Notes under the pieces: generated by a model | What the model saw: the letters and a program-made list of their open reading frames with translations, nothing else | The model's database searches: none | What the model was told of the DNA's origin: nothing | Made by a program: the position numbers and the translations under genes | Assembly (NCBI GenBank): GCA_004565275.1 | Contig: SDOX01000017.1 | Span: 43,898 to 107,897 of the forward strand | Direction: 5' to 3' | DNA length: 64,000 bases | Source: Nannochloropsis salina CCMP1776 | Lineage: Eukaryota > Sar > Eustigmatophyceae > Eustigmatales > Monodopsidaceae | Shown: piece by piece, positions 11,009-22,614 of the stretch | Layout of the letters: the number at the start of each line of letters is the position of its first letter | How positions within the stretch are numbered: position 1 is the first letter of the stretch

Positions 11009-12117
11009 GCTCGAAAATGAGCTCTTTTGACAGGACGCGGGCCGGGGATCTCGAGGACTGAAGCCAGGAAGCCGAAGCAGCAGAAGCCTCGCAGCGTGTA
11101 AAGCGGGTCACGGTCGCCTCCTTCTCTGATGCCTCTTTGATGTGTTTGTGTTAATGGAGACATGGTAATTCATGAATCGTCAACCCCTTCGAAAGTCTTG
11201 AAACAGAACGAGGACGTAGTGGCCTATGCCTCTCAACTCAAACAAAGGCACATCAACACAAGCAAAGTGGGCACGCGAGAAATGCCCAGGAAACACGTTT
11301 AAGGTCGGCGCGACATCTCAATTCGAGCATAGTGTGGTGGTTGCTCTTGTAACGAGGTCACGCCTTAAGCCCCTCTCAGGAGTGCACAATGCACAGACCT
11401 CAAAGCGATGGCCTCAGAATGAAGACAATCATGTCCTAGCTCCGACTTTCCCGTATCCGTGTGCCTCGCGAGGGCGTACGCATGGCCCCTGTGGGCCCTG
11501 GTTGGAACGTATTTCTTTTTTATTTGGGCCTGCTTGTCGCTTGAAGCTTCAGCGACGGCGGGGGCGGGTCTGGCTGGCGGGCATGTACGTGTCTATTGAA
11601 CGCACACTTTACCCAAATTCTCACGCTGATTGGCCATATTGTCATGCACACACGATCCAGGCAAGCGTCTCCCGCGGTGGTTGTACGAGGGCACCGGATG
11701 GAAGGATTGTAAATGCGCCGGCCTTTGTTATTGCCCTCCTTCTTGGTGCTCGTCACATCCAGGACGATCAGATCCCTCCCCGGCCCCCCCTTGGCAAAGC
11801 CTGCGCGGGGTGTGGCGCTTCTATCATCTGCGCCTTCCCTACTACATCCCTTCTCCACGCTGGCAGGGACATCAAGGCGAATTTTCATTTCTCGCGCGCG
11901 GTTTGACTCTTTGCCTGGCCATCGCCTGGGTCCCCTCACGGAAAGCCACGTAGGTGCAAGCTGGTGGCGCCTTTCTTGGCCTGTGTGTCACGGTGAAGGA
12001 TTTTTTTTTTCTGTATCCATGTTTCGTTGTCTCGTATTTACACAGCTTCCCATTCATCCTTCCGTCCTTCAGCTCCCTTAAAACGCTTTCATTGCCAATA
12101 CTATTTATCCTCCACGC
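11009..12117. other. divergent intergenic region (coiled-coil - / SpoU methylase +)
   Basis: About 1.1 kb that must contain both promoters. The plus-strand open frame at 11226-11906 and its neighbours show no family signal or splice partners. A T run lies at 12000-12011. No gene supported. Confidence 0.6.
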
Positions 12118-14073
12118 GTGCATTGCGGTGCTCCACCTCACTATCACATGCCATGCGGGGTTCTACCGAACCTCTTTCAACAGTTCTACAGGCACGAGGT
12201 ACATAGACGCTTCGTCTCCACGTCCGTGCTTTTCGCTGCCTCCCCCTCGCCCTCTGCCCTTCCTCCGGCCTCCTCCCTCGACCCCCCCCTTAAGAACGCG
12301 TGGGGGCAGCGCATCATCCCTCTCAACGACCTTTCCCCCCCGCCTTCCTCAGCCGTTTTAGACCTGACCGACGATCTCCTCCGTCGAGGGATCCCGGAGC
12401 TCGCGGACATCAAGGAAGGCCTGGTCTTCTTCCAGCTCCAGCAGCCTCCACACCCAGGACGGGACTCTGCCCGGGCCCCTGACAAAGCCATTGTCGCCTC
12501 CCCCGCCCCCACTCTCGGACAGGGTGACGCATCCTCTCCCAGTCAGGCCTGGCTCTCTCTCTCCCTACAGTCCCCCGGCGACGGTCTTGCAGCACCGGCT
12601 TCGGAGGGACGCGCCCGCCTCCTCGGTCTCCCCCTTCGTAACGGCCGCCTCCAGGACCCTCAGGCTCGACCCGGCGCCCCCCGCATCCTGCTGAACCTCC
12701 CTCCTTCCTCCATGGATAATTCTTCTCCCCCCATCCACCCCTCCTCCACCATCACCGTCACTTGGAACGGGGATAAGATTCGGACCGGCTCCTCCCACCG
12801 CTGTGCTGCCACCCGGGAGGACGCAGTCGTGCCCGCGCGAAAGGCCGCCCTCGACGCCGCCCTTACCTCCCTCGGTACCTCCCTTCCTATCTCCCGCTTG
12901 CCTCCTCTGCCACCCTTACTACCTCCCCTCGCTTCTGTGCGAGTCTTGACGGTGCTTCGCTCCAGCCGACGGGCAAACCAGTGGCCACCACCTCCACGTC
13001 TCATTTCTCTCCCCCTCCCTCCCGCCCTCCCTCCCTCTCCCCCTCCCAGGCATCGACCTCCAGGCCCTCAGTCAAGAAGACCAGGTCACCGGAAGCGGCT
13101 CTTCGGCCCTACGTTCCTACTTCTCTTTCGTGCAGCCCCGCCCCCACAAGCAGCACGCCCCCGTTGACAATGCCCTGGAGGCCGCCGCCCTCCGCGCGGC
13201 CAACCAGATCGCCTTCCTAGTCCGAGCCTACCGGGCCGAGCAGGCGGAGTTCTTGAGGTGGGGGGAGGGGGAAATTAGGGGGGATTCCTTACAATGGCCT
13301 GATTAAGGGGCTCTTGGTTGGTTTCCACGCCCATCTCCTCTTCACTCTCCCCTCCCTTCTTTTTCGGCGCCTGCCTGCCCGTTCTCCCATCCTTGCCCAG
13401 GAACCACGACGAGGCCATGTCCAGCCTCCAGTCCTTCCCTCGGTCCATGCACCCCCTCGTCCTCATCCTCGACAACGTCCGGAGCGCCTACAACGTGGGC
13501 TCGCTATTCCGCACGGCCGAAACTGCCTTACTCCAAGAGTTGATCACTTGCGGGTTTACCCCCCACCCACCCCACGAGAAGCTGAAGAAGACAGCCTGCC
13601 GGTCTTTGGAAAATGTCCCTTCGCGCCATTTCTCCACCACCTTGGACGCGGTCAGGACAATGAAGGAGGAAGGTTACGTCGTCTTTGCCATGGAAACCAC
13701 GAGCCGGTCCCAGTGCTACACCCATGTTGCCTTCCCGGAGAAAGCAGCCTTGGTTCTAGGTAGGAATTTCGTCTTTTTTCCTTGGCATGTTTGGTTTATC
13801 AGCGACCCATTTCGTTCACTATGCCCATCTTTTTTCTGTCATCGTCGCGGTACTTCGAGCTAATCCCTTTTCCTATGTTTTGGGACAGGCAATGAGGTAA
13901 TAGGGGTAGACACAGCTGTTCTCGAGGAGTGTGACGGAGGGATCATAGAAATTCCCACCTTTGGACAAAAAAATAGTCTGAACGTGGCGAGTGCCGCGCC
14001 GGTAGTGGTCTTTGAAGTGTTGCGCCAATGGGGGACATTTAACAAGGAAGAAGGCAAAGTCGACAAAACATAA
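12118..14073 (+). CDS. SpoU/TrmH-family (SPOUT) RNA 2'-O-methyltransferase
   Basis: Four exons: 12118-12874 (donor GGTACC, phase 1), 13050-13257 (phase 2), 13401-13759 (phase 1) and 13889-14073, giving 502 residues. The C-terminal half carries the three SpoU motifs: motif 1 NVRSAYNVGSLFRTAE, motif 2 LVLGNEVIGVD (split by the last intron) and motif 3 IPTFGQKNSLNVASA. Together they form the trefoil-knot S-adenosylmethionine site. The N-terminal ~230 residues are Pro/Ser-rich and basic near the start, which would suit an organelle presequence. The family methylates a ribose 2'-OH in tRNA or rRNA. Without the bacterial context the exact target (tRNA Gm18 or rRNA) cannot be read here. The donor of exon 1 was fixed by phase and by the natural join TSLG-IDLQAL. 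Confidence 0.88.
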
Positions 14074-15226
14074 GCTCCTCGCGATAGCCCGCTACGGAGA
14101 GGCAGCAAGCATGAAAAGAAGAGAAGATGAATAAAAGATTTTTCAAAAATAAGAAGTGATGAAGAGAATGACGGCAATACTTTCGTGCGATTTGCGATCC
14201 GTGCTAATATTTAGAGTGTGCACGATGTTTATTCTGAGCGCTGAGGCTCTCAAGTCACACCAACGATCTGGTGGGCATAAATTTCGCCATCACTCACCAC
14301 CGTAAGCCATGAGCTCCCATGAATATTACCAACAAAAAGGACCCAAACCACAAGTTTTATTAACGCACAAGAGCGCTCATTCCTTTCATACCACGAATAG
14401 CTCGGAACGGTCTCCTCGACTCATTGCGAAGCACGTCATCAGCTTGAACACGGATCTTTTCCCTTAGCCTTATCACGTTGTCCAAGACCATACCAGGAGT
14501 GGTGCATGTCGACCCGTGAACAAAACCTGACCACCCGCGAAATAAAAACGTGAAGCGGCGCAACTGGAGCATTTTTGCTACAATGTCTTTGAACTCACAT
14601 CTTCTCGCCGTTGAGGCAAGCCTTCGAGCCCACGGTCGTCGCTTTCGGGCCCAGGCAGCAGTGGAAGACGAATCCTTGCCGCCCTCCTCGCCGGCGGACA
14701 GCGCTTGCTCCTCTTTGGAATGCTTGGATGATTTCGATACAATTATCATCGGGAGTGGTGGCCGTTGATATGCGGGAGGGGAGGCTTCTGTGACTTCAGA
14801 GGGAGTGGTAGATTAGCGTGCGTAAATGACCTCCTATCCCAACCTATGCGACCTGCCCTCGACGGGTCGTTGAGGAGTCGAGAGCCGTCCTCTGCACCTA
14901 TCTCACTTTTGTCCAGAAGACGTCGCGAACGATTGTGACGCAGCGATGCAATCATGTGTCTCCTACGAGCCTCTTGGACTTGTCCCTTCTTTCGTATCTC
15001 ATGGTGCCGTACCTGGCGTCTCGTTCCCTCTCGTTACCCTAGTCTGTTCACGAGATCCATTAGGTCGGCCGTATGGCCGCAGCCATTTTTCCTCTCGATC
15101 AACTTTATTTTGCGCAAATAGGGGCTACATCGATGTCAATGCAACCTGCACGGCCTCACGTACCCATCTCCGCCCCCACCTTCCCACATGTCACACAGCC
15201 TACTTCCTCTCTTCATACAGAGCACC
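14074..15226. other. intergenic, LHC promoter region
   Basis: Holds the 3' end of the methyltransferase gene and the upstream region of the light-harvesting gene. Minus-strand open frames at 14360-14749 and 14746-14955 overlap by four bases and could in principle be exons of a small basic protein, but no splice sites or family support them. A TTCATACAG acceptor-like site sits six bases before the LHC start, so a leader intron is possible. Confidence 0.5.
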
Positions 15227-15868
15227 ATGCGCGTCGCTGCTGCCCTCATCGCCACCCTGGCCACCGCCTCCGCCTTCCTCGCCCCCGCCTCCCTCCCCTC
15301 CTCCTCCTCCTTCCGCCGCACTCAAGGCCGTGTCTCCATGGACATCTCGGGCATCGTGGGCTCCGACGTGGAGGTGCCGGAATTCGACCCCCTGGGACTG
15401 GCCAAGAACAAGGACGAGGAAACGCTGGGCTGGTACCGCGCGGCCGAACTCAAGCACGGGCGTGTGTGCATGCTGGCCTCGGTCGGGTACCTCGTCCAGG
15501 GGCTGTACCACCTTCCCGACGGGCCCTTCGAGGCCTCCAAACCCATCGACGCCCTGCTCAAGGTCTCAAGCGAACGCCCGCTGGCCGCCGTGCAGATCGC
15601 CATCGCCATCGCCGCCCTGGAAGTGCTCGGTGCCTCCATCCAGAAGTACACCGCCCCGGGAGACCTGACCTTCGACCCCCTGGGCTTGAAGCCTGAGGAT
15701 CCCGAGGAGCTCGCGGAGCTGCAGCTGAAGGAGCTGAAGAACGGGCGGTTGGCCATGTTGGCCACGGCGGGCTTGGCCGCCCAGGAATACGTGACTGGCC
15801 AGGGGCCGGTGGAGCAGCTGCTCTCGGGCCATATCTCCCCCTTCGGTGACGGCCAAGGGGCTTTCTGA
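15227..15868 (+). CDS. light-harvesting chlorophyll-binding protein (LHC superfamily)
   Basis: Single exon, 213 residues, typical for heterokont LHCs. The leader is a signal peptide ending ATASA|F (residues 12-17), the ASAF motif for import through four plastid membranes, followed by a Ser/Arg transit segment. The mature protein has the LHC layout: DPLGL, helix 1 with ELKHGRVCMLASVGY, a middle helix (AAVQIAIAIAALEVLG), a second DPLGL and helix 3 with ELKNGRLAMLATAG. The paired ExxHGR and ExxNGR motifs bind chlorophyll and form the inter-helix salt bridges. It belongs to the FCP/VCP-like group (violaxanthin-type antenna if the eustigmatophyte guess is right), but the subfamily cannot be fixed by eye. 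An upstream in-frame ATG at 15188 is rejected because it would spoil the signal peptide. Confidence 0.95.
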   Translation: MRVAAALIATLATASAFLAPASLPSSSSFRRTQGRVSMDISGIVGSDVEVPEFDPLGLAKNKDEETLGWYRAAELKHGRVCMLASVGYLVQGLYHLPDGPFEASKPIDALLKVSSERPLAAVQIAIAIAALEVLGASIQKYTAPGDLTFDPLGLKPEDPEELAELQLKELKNGRLAMLATAGLAAQEYVTGQGPVEQLLSGHISPFGDGQGAF

Positions 15869-16733
15869 GCAGCGTCGAAGATGCGTAGGGGGAAGGGAAG
15901 GAGGGGGGAGGGGGAGACTACCTGTGTATGGAGAGGGTTCAGGGTGCGTGTGTGTTTGTCAGGGCGCAGGAGACGCGAAGCGGGGAGGGAAGAGAAGGAT
16001 TGCAGGCCTCGAGGAGGCTGTGGGACCTGGAAGGAGGATAGAGACACCCGTGTTGCTTTTCTCAGGAGACCTTCCCGAGGAGAGAATCTCAGCCTTGCCT
16101 GCACTCTTCTTTTTCCCTCGCCCGCCGTGGGAAAGGGTTGAACCACAACACGAAGAATGAATCCAAAGGAAGCACCGTTGTGCCGATCTCCGGGTATGCA
16201 TCGCCGACAAGATGGCCCTCATGCCAAGGCTTTCTCGGTCCAGGGTTTCGTTACTTTATTACCCGATTACGTTGCGCATTGCATTGGCCCAGCACGTCTC
16301 CATCATGTTTGAGTACATTTTCCTTCTAAAATCCCACCCCTTCACGACCAGGCGAGGCGCAGGAGCGCCCCCCCAGCTTGCCCGGTATCCCTGTGGCTGG
16401 ACACGGGGACGAGTCCGCTCCTCCCGCCTCACACCTCTTCCCACGCACACGCAAAGCCTTCCCCTGATTTCCACAAGGGAGTGGGACGAGGAATTGACGG
16501 CGAGGTATCCAAGCAAGCTGCGCTCGTACTCTTAACCCATTCTCGCGTCGTCTATCGTCATGCTTTCTCCATTCATCCGGGACCCTGGATTGAAGGCCCC
16601 CCACACCTGCCCTCTTGACCGACCCCCCTCCTCGATCTCTTCGTTCCCGGCCTATCTACGCTTCTTTTCGTGGGGTCCTTACATGTCTGGCCCATCCAAG
16701 ATTTTGACACTCTTTTCTGACGGGGAAGAAATC
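15869..16733. other. convergent intergenic gap (LHC + / DUF2059 -)
   Basis: Purine-rich for the first ~150 bases after the LHC stop, then mixed. It contains both 3' untranslated regions. No gene seen. Confidence 0.65.
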
Positions 16734-17804
16734 CTACATTTCCTCCCTTTGAGCGTTGGACAGGCCGTTCCCCATGTAGACCCCGTCCTTGAGCTTCTGG
16801 CTCTGAGGGGGTAGTTTGATCGTTTCGGGGAGATCATTCAGCTCCCCCCTCTTGGCCCGCCTTTCCTGCTCCTGGTAGAACTCGACGTTGCTCTCCATCA
16901 CAGGCATCATCACCTCTTGAATCTGCGGTCCCAGCTCGGCAGAGTAAGCGCCAATCTTGGCCATGACCGACTTTCCCACGCTGGTGCTGCGGGGTCAGCA
17001 AATTTGTTTCGGCCAAAGAAAAGAGGGAATTGAAAGGGTGCAAGTCAATCGAATGTTGGTCATGCGTCCAGAGGCGACTTAGCCCTGTAACCCAAGGCCA
17101 GAAAATTGGGAGAAAACCTGCAAGGCGGCACCACGAAAAGAGAGAAAGGACGACAAAAGACTTCAAGACAAGTAAATAAAGGACGCACCTGTACATGTTG
17201 ATAAGGAACTCCAACTCCTCCGTGGTGAAGTGCTTGACCATGGCGTGGCGCGTAATCCGTCGGACATGGTCCATGTCCAACGTTTCCAAATTGCGCATAA
17301 GCTGCTCACGCTCCTTAGGATCTGGCATCTTGAGCATGTGTTGACTGCATGGGAGAAGGATGATTAGAGAGAAATTTTTGAGTGAATGGCCAGGGATGAC
17401 GATTGACCCTCCAGATGGAGGTGTAATGCAATGGGTCAACGGACCGGTTGGAAAGGGCAGTGCAAAACTTGCGGGTTATTTCTCTTCGTGATATATGCCT
17501 TTCTGTCATCCTACAGACTAATGCGAAAGCGCCAAGATAAAAGTACAACACGAAATGCCTTTCTTTCCATGAAATATGTCTTTAGCTGAAATAGCCGATT
17601 CGAATGCGAACAAAAACACTCTGGGACGTACCGTGCCATCCCCTCCATATTCTCTTCCACGGGATTCTCAAAGATGTATTGATCGGCCAGTTTCATACGA
17701 TTTTTCACAGTGTCCTTCAAAGCGCCGACCATGGTCATATTAAGGCAGAGGATGAGGAGTGTTGTGCCAAGGGCCAGAGAGACATGGACCAGACGGGAAG
17801 CCAT
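16734..17804 (-). CDS. secreted or membrane-anchored DUF2059-like protein
   Basis: Three exons, 17632-17804, 17189-17344 and 16734-16986 (both introns phase 2; donors GTACGT and GTGCGT), giving 193 residues. The N terminus (residues 5-27, SLALGTTLLILCLNMTMVGA) is a signal peptide or anchor. The core HFTTEELEFLINMYSTSVGK, followed by KIGAYSAELGPQIQEVM, matches the DUF2059 pattern, a short helical family best known from bacterial periplasmic proteins (…FSPEELDALIAFYxSPxGxK…). The tail is charged (ERRAKRGELNDLPE). Function is unknown. An in-frame ATG 42 bases upstream lies in front of an acceptor-like CTTCAG, so that segment is more likely leader. The DUF2059 call is made from memory of the motif. 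Confidence 0.7.
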
Positions 17805-19018
17805 GGGTGTGAAGTTTTCCTGAAGATATATATGAGATAGACCCAAGGTTAGAGGTATCGCGTCTTAAAAAGCGCAATCATCATGCATATTCGCTCACAA
17901 TCGACATATCCATTCTTGTACGTCGAGAAAGACAAGAAAATGGGAGGGCATGGCGGCTACGTGTGGCCGCGGGAATTTTTGAATTCCTCGACTTTTTAGC
18001 GAGGACGAACCGTTGAATCGACGACCCGTTACCAATCCGAAAATTTTCCAAGCTTGCCCATTAATAAATTTAAAAGGCATTCATTTTCTCCCTTCCAATG
18101 CATGAGTGTAAATCATGGATAGGATGGCACTGACTGGCCTTCATAACTTGAAGTGCTACTTGATCTTTAACATTCGTCGTGCTTGAAGACACATCGCATT
18201 CTCCACATAATGGTCCAGACTAAAGATGATGAGCTCAAGATAGCTGAAGAAATTCTTGAGTGGGACCAAACAATAACTTAAAATGCTTTTGATACTTTTT
18301 TGGTGCCGCTCACGTGTTTATTCGTAAGAAGTGTAGAGATAAGCAGATTTGCGCAGATAATGTGAATTCAAAAACAGGTGGAATGTTTTAAACCTAAAAA
18401 AATAGTATCCAGATGTAAGAGTGGCAAGAGGAAAGGGTGCAATAAGTTTAACCGAATCAACAAAAAAGGTGACATATGAATTTATGTTTCGGTTTTTAAA
18501 TTCGCCGTCTCTACATATCGTCTCTCGCGCCGAAGGATTCAAATAAGAAGCATTACCTTGAGTTTACATCCACTAGACGCCAAACACCCTCACCCGCTAA
18601 CTAAGTCTATCTCCTCCTACACCGTCCGGTTTGCAACACAGTCCTTCGGTGTACCCTGTTGCTTTTTGTGCGCTTTCTCTTTCCCCTCAAATCTCGTCCC
18701 CAATCGGGGCTTCTCATGACTCGGGAGCGCTTGGCCGAGCGGCTTTTTAATCCTTAGCTGCCTCTAAACGACGCAAATTGATTTATGCCAGTGGCTTCCA
18801 TGTTCGTTTTCCAGGAGACAAGGCGAGAGGCACGGGCGAATACGAGGACAAGGATCATGCGAGTGGCGCGTGCCTGTGTGCTGCAACTCCAGGAATCTGA
18901 CGCCCGTAGTCTGTCGCTGGCAAGGTGGCTTGACTCACTCACAGAACGCCAATTGAGAGACCAATAATTGCTTAAGAGGAGATCACTCGTTGCCGTCGGA
19001 GTTTTTTTGGCGCTGGGT
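17805..19018. other. A/T-rich intergenic region
   Basis: About 1.2 kb; 17850-18560 is clearly A/T-richer than its surroundings. No coding signal. A fragment at 18721-18741 (GGGAGCGCTTGGCCGAGCGGC) resembles the 5' half of a Ser/Leu tRNA, but no anticodon or T arm follows. Confidence 0.6.
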
Positions 19019-20509
19019 CTACTGTAAGCATTCCATGGAGCCACTTGAGGAGGCCGTGGCGGTGCGAGGATGGAGAAAGCACAAGCTAGGAGAGGGCGAG
19101 CGAGGGAAGGAATCGGCGAAGGGGACGGAGGAGAGGCGGGAAACAAGGGAAGGAGAACAAGGGGTTGGAGTGAAGGCGGTTGCTCTGGGCGGAAGAGCGG
19201 GAAGCGGCGCGGAAACACAAGACGACGCCGGATTGGGCGTGCCCCCCCCTCCCTGCTGCTTGTCCTGTCCTCGTCGCAAGAATTCCAGCTCCTCCTCCAT
19301 CCTCCGCATTCGCTCCTGCCGCTCCCCCTCGAGCCGAGCCTGTGCCTGGTCCAGGGCTGCCTTGATGCTCGCCTTCTCCTCCTTCAATCGCCGTATCTTT
19401 TTTGTCCGTCGATCCAGCTTTCGCGACATTTTTTCCACGCGCATTTCCAGGGCTTTCTTTTGCTGGGTGCTCTGAGCCAGTGCCTCCCTCAGTCGCTTCA
19501 GTTCTCGGTCTTCCCGTGCCTCCGTCCCCTCCATCCCTGCCTCCTTCCCTTCCTCTGCCTTGACCTCGCCACCTCCCACGACCTCGCCCTCCCCAGCTCT
19601 CCGCCTATCCCAAATCTGCCCTACTTCGACTTGAGCATTCGACTTCAAGCTCTCCATCTCTTTCTCCCCATTTTCCTCCCTCCCGTTTCCGACGGTGGAG
19701 GCCACACACTGTCTCTTTCTCTCCCTCTCCGTCTCTCCCTGGCCACCCTCCCCTTGGGACCCTCCGCTCCCGGCCTCATCTTCACGCGCATTTCCGTTTC
19801 CACCACGATCTTCCCTGCTTCTATGACGCGTAACGACCGTGCCAGCACGCCTCTCATGGCTGTGCTCGGCCTGCTCCCGCCGGAGAGAGCCCCGAACCTC
19901 CCCCACACCGTGCCCGGGGAGCTCGGCCGCCTCGGCGATCAGCTTCCTTTGCGTCGCCGCCAGAAACGATGCCAGGTGCTTGCACACAGGAGTGTACCTC
20001 TTGCCTGCGTAGTCGGACCTTAGGCCGCGGGCATCGCGCCGCTGTTGTATGTACTCCCGCAGCTCAGCGACCGCGTCCGAGAATTTCCTCACGTCCCCTA
20101 TGTCCGTCAGGGTGACAGGGGCGTCGTCTTTCAGGCTCATTTTCTCCTCCGCAGCTTCCTCTTCCTCTCCCATAGCCGCGTACCGGCGGCTCTTGCCCTG
20201 CTCTCGGTCGCGATAACCCAACAAAAGTGCCAGGGCTTTGAAGTAACTCGCCACGGTGCTCTCCGCCAAGTCCAATGGCCGAAGCGACTCTAGGAAATTT
20301 CCCATCCATTTGTAAACCTTAAACACCTCTTTACGGAGTGGATGCGAAGGATGAAGCTGGGAGAGGGCAGGACGAGGTAGTCGATTCATCACAGTTGTCT
20401 TCGGGGGGTTTCGGGTGCGTGGCTTGCGATGAGCTGGAGTGACGATTGCCGCCACCACAGGGGGAGCTTTGAATGCAATTGCCCCTCCACCTGATTGAAA
20501 ATTGATCAT
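19019..20509 (-). CDS. hypothetical coiled-coil protein
   Basis: One uninterrupted frame, 496 residues. The N-terminal ~190 residues are globular-looking and mostly helical (VFKVYKWMGNFLESLRPLD, KFSDAVAELREYIQQRRD). A charged, disordered middle follows, then a strong coiled coil at about residues 335-420 (ELKRLREALAQSTQQKKALE to RMEEELEFLRRG) and a Ser/Pro-rich tail ending MECLQ. No family recognised. The N-terminal part might be an unassigned domain with a central Trp, since composition changes sharply around residue 195. An alternative start at Met41 (MNRLPRPALS) is possible. Confidence 0.6.
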   Translation of the reverse strand: MINFQSGGGAIAFKAPPVVAAIVTPAHRKPRTRNPPKTTVMNRLPRPALSQLHPSHPLRKEVFKVYKWMGNFLESLRPLDLAESTVASYFKALALLLGYRDREQGKSRRYAAMGEEEEAAEEKMSLKDDAPVTLTDIGDVRKFSDAVAELREYIQQRRDARGLRSDYAGKRYTPVCKHLASFLAATQRKLIAEAAELPGHGVGEVRGSLRREQAEHSHERRAGTVVTRHRSREDRGGNGNAREDEAGSGGSQGEGGQGETERERKRQCVASTVGNGREENGEKEMESLKSNAQVEVGQIWDRRRAGEGEVVGGGEVKAEEGKEAGMEGTEAREDRELKRLREALAQSTQQKKALEMRVEKMSRKLDRRTKKIRRLKEEKASIKAALDQAQARLEGERQERMRRMEEELEFLRRGQDKQQGGGGTPNPASSCVSAPLPALPPRATAFTPTPCSPSLVSRLSSVPFADSFPRSPSPSLCFLHPRTATASSSGSMECLQ

Positions 20510-20995
20510 GTCGACACCGGTGCGTGTATGGGGTCACCTGATACAGGCAGGGAAACTTTGCAATGCCAACTTACGCCTTGTACAGCACGGCGACCGGCAC
20601 TGTGGCTGGGAAACTCGTCTATCGGTCGGCGTCTAACTAAAGGCATGTCGAGGAAAAACCTGCCATGCCGTGATCCTGTGATTCACCCATGTTTACGATG
20701 TAGGGATACGAAGTAGGGAATGTCAGCTCATCAATTTGACCTACATTGCCGTGTGGGGGCACCTGAAGTCGTGTGGTCCTGTTTCGCGTCTTTTTCGCCT
20801 TGTCGCTTGCTTCGCTTAAGCTGCCAATCTCGGTTCCACCCTACACACGTCACACTTTTTCAACCCATCTACCGTTCTTTAGCTGCCTCCCCCCCAAGAA
20901 AACTATCTCAGGGACTCAATGCAAGTTGTCACGGACACGAACAGGGCCCTTTCATTTATGGCTACAGCTCCATCTTGGCGCTCAGGGACTTTGCC
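20510..20995. promoter_or_regulatory. short divergent promoter region (coiled-coil - / carrier +)
   Basis: 486 bases between the start codons of two head-to-head genes, so it must contain both 5' leaders and promoters. No TATA box or other element could be named. A plus-strand open frame upstream of the carrier start (from 20720) continues into its first exon, so a longer carrier N terminus cannot be excluded. Confidence 0.5.
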
Positions 20996-22614
20996 ATGAG
21001 CTCAACCGTAGCAGACGGGGGGGGGCAAGGCGCCAGCAAGGACTCCCCCTTTCACAACACGGTATGTAATCCATGTGACAAGGCCCTGCGCTTGAAATAG
21101 TATGAGAGAGGGATTTGATAGCACATGGAAGTCGTCTTTTGTGTGCTACGCTTCCGTGGGGAGTTCGAGCGGAATTGTTTTTCTTACATTCCTTGTCAGC
21201 CTCGGGCTCGGCTCCGATGGGTAGAGCATATGCAGATCCACAGCACGTGTCAGCGAGACAGAATGGTTTTTTTTTGCCAGGGCTTAGAAAAGGGGATAAT
21301 GCCCGTGATTTGAGGTCAATCGTGGCATGTTGGATGGAAAATTGCCTCGTTGAACACTGAATTTAAAAGTCGGATAGAACCTGACTTTCGCTCGTTGTGA
21401 TGACTCCCCCTTCCAGTCCGTAGCAGGCCGCGCAACCTCACAGAAGTTGGAAAGACGAGGAGAGACAGACGCTGTGGAGGAGCGGGGCCCCATGGAAGAC
21501 CCTCTCTGCATGACCACGAGCCTGGGGAACGCAAGGGAAGGCTTCCTGGGCTTTGCCTCGGGCCTGGTGGCCGGGATCATCGGAGTCTTGACGGGCTACC
21601 CCTTGGACACCCTCAAGGTGAAAATGCAGGTGTACGGCTCAGGGTCTCGCGTGGCCCTTCTGGACGAAAGCACCGGGCGGAACCCCGTGCGGATCGTGCG
21701 ACAGCTTTTTCGGGGCGTTTTGCCGCCCTTGCTCAGCACCGGCTTAGTTCAAACTTTAAATTTTGGAGTGTACGACAACACGTTGCGCTACCTCCGAGTG
21801 GGACGGGAGGAGCAAAAACGACAGGCGGGAAGGCAGAGCCGAGGGCTGGAGGAACGGGAGGAGGGCCCGGCGTCCTATCACGGCCCCAACGTCCTCCCTG
21901 ACTTTTTCCTTGCGGGCGCGGTGGGGGGGGCATCGATCAGCATCATCACCTGCCCGGCCTCCCTGATTAAAATACAGGTACAGACGGCCACCAGCAGCAG
22001 CGTCACCTACTGGACGGTGTTGGCGGGCATGCGAAGGAAGGGCCTTGTGGCGGGGTACTACCGGTGAGAGGGGGCCAGGGGAGGAGAAAGGGGAAGGGGA
22101 GAGGGTTCCGTCTTGGCCTCGTTCTTCGCCCTTTTCCGCACTGAAAGGCTCTAAATTCCCATGCCTCGACAGGGCCTTCCTTCCCGACGTGCTCAATCAA
22201 ATGGTGGGCCGTGGCGTCTACATGTGCACCTACGAGGCCTTGAAGCGTCTCCTCCACCCTTCCCCCCCGCCCACCCTGGGAACCGTCCACGAGCCACCCT
22301 CCCGGCTCCACCACCAGGCTCAGCCTCTCTACCAACGTATCCTAGCTGGGGCGTTGGCGGGTGTCTGTGGCTGGCTGTGCATATACCCGCTGGACGTGGT
22401 CAAATCGCGGCTGCAGGCTGACGCGTTGGCGCCTGGGGCCAACCGGTACACCACCATGACAGACTGCTTTCGACAGAGCTACCGCGCCGGCGGCCTGCGC
22501 TCGCTCTACTCGGGACTGGGCTACACCTTGTTGCGGGCCGTGCCCGTGGCCAGTGTAATTTTACCCTGCTATGACGCCACCTATCATGTGCTGGCACGCC
22601 ATCTAGATGAGTGA
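20996..22614 (+). CDS. mitochondrial carrier family (SLC25) transporter
   Basis: Three exons, 20996-21061 (phase 0), 21417-22063 (phase 2) and 22173-22614, giving 384 residues. Three carrier repeats are seen. Repeat 1 is GLVAGIIGVLTGYPLDTLKVK, with the canonical Px[D/E]xx[K/R]. Repeat 2 is LAGAVGGASISIITCPASLI then KIQVQ, where the acidic residue is replaced by Ser. Repeat 3 is AGALAGVCGWLCIYPLDVVK then SRLQ. A charged loop of about 35 residues follows repeat 1. The family exchanges small anions, amino acids or cofactors across the mitochondrial inner membrane. The atypical second signature is like that of the basic amino-acid/carnitine-type carriers, but the substrate is not assignable. The tiny first exon (22 codons, MSSTVADGGG) gives the natural start. 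Confidence 0.88.

Noticed and set aside
14360-14955. Two overlapping minus-strand frames of a possible small basic protein
   Set aside because: No splice sites, no conserved motif and no codon pattern beyond background; mentioned only in the intergenic entry.
18721-18741. tRNA-like 5' half (GGGAGCGCTTGGCCGAGCGG)
   Set aside because: It resembles the start of a Ser/Leu tRNA, but no anticodon stem, variable arm or T arm follows.
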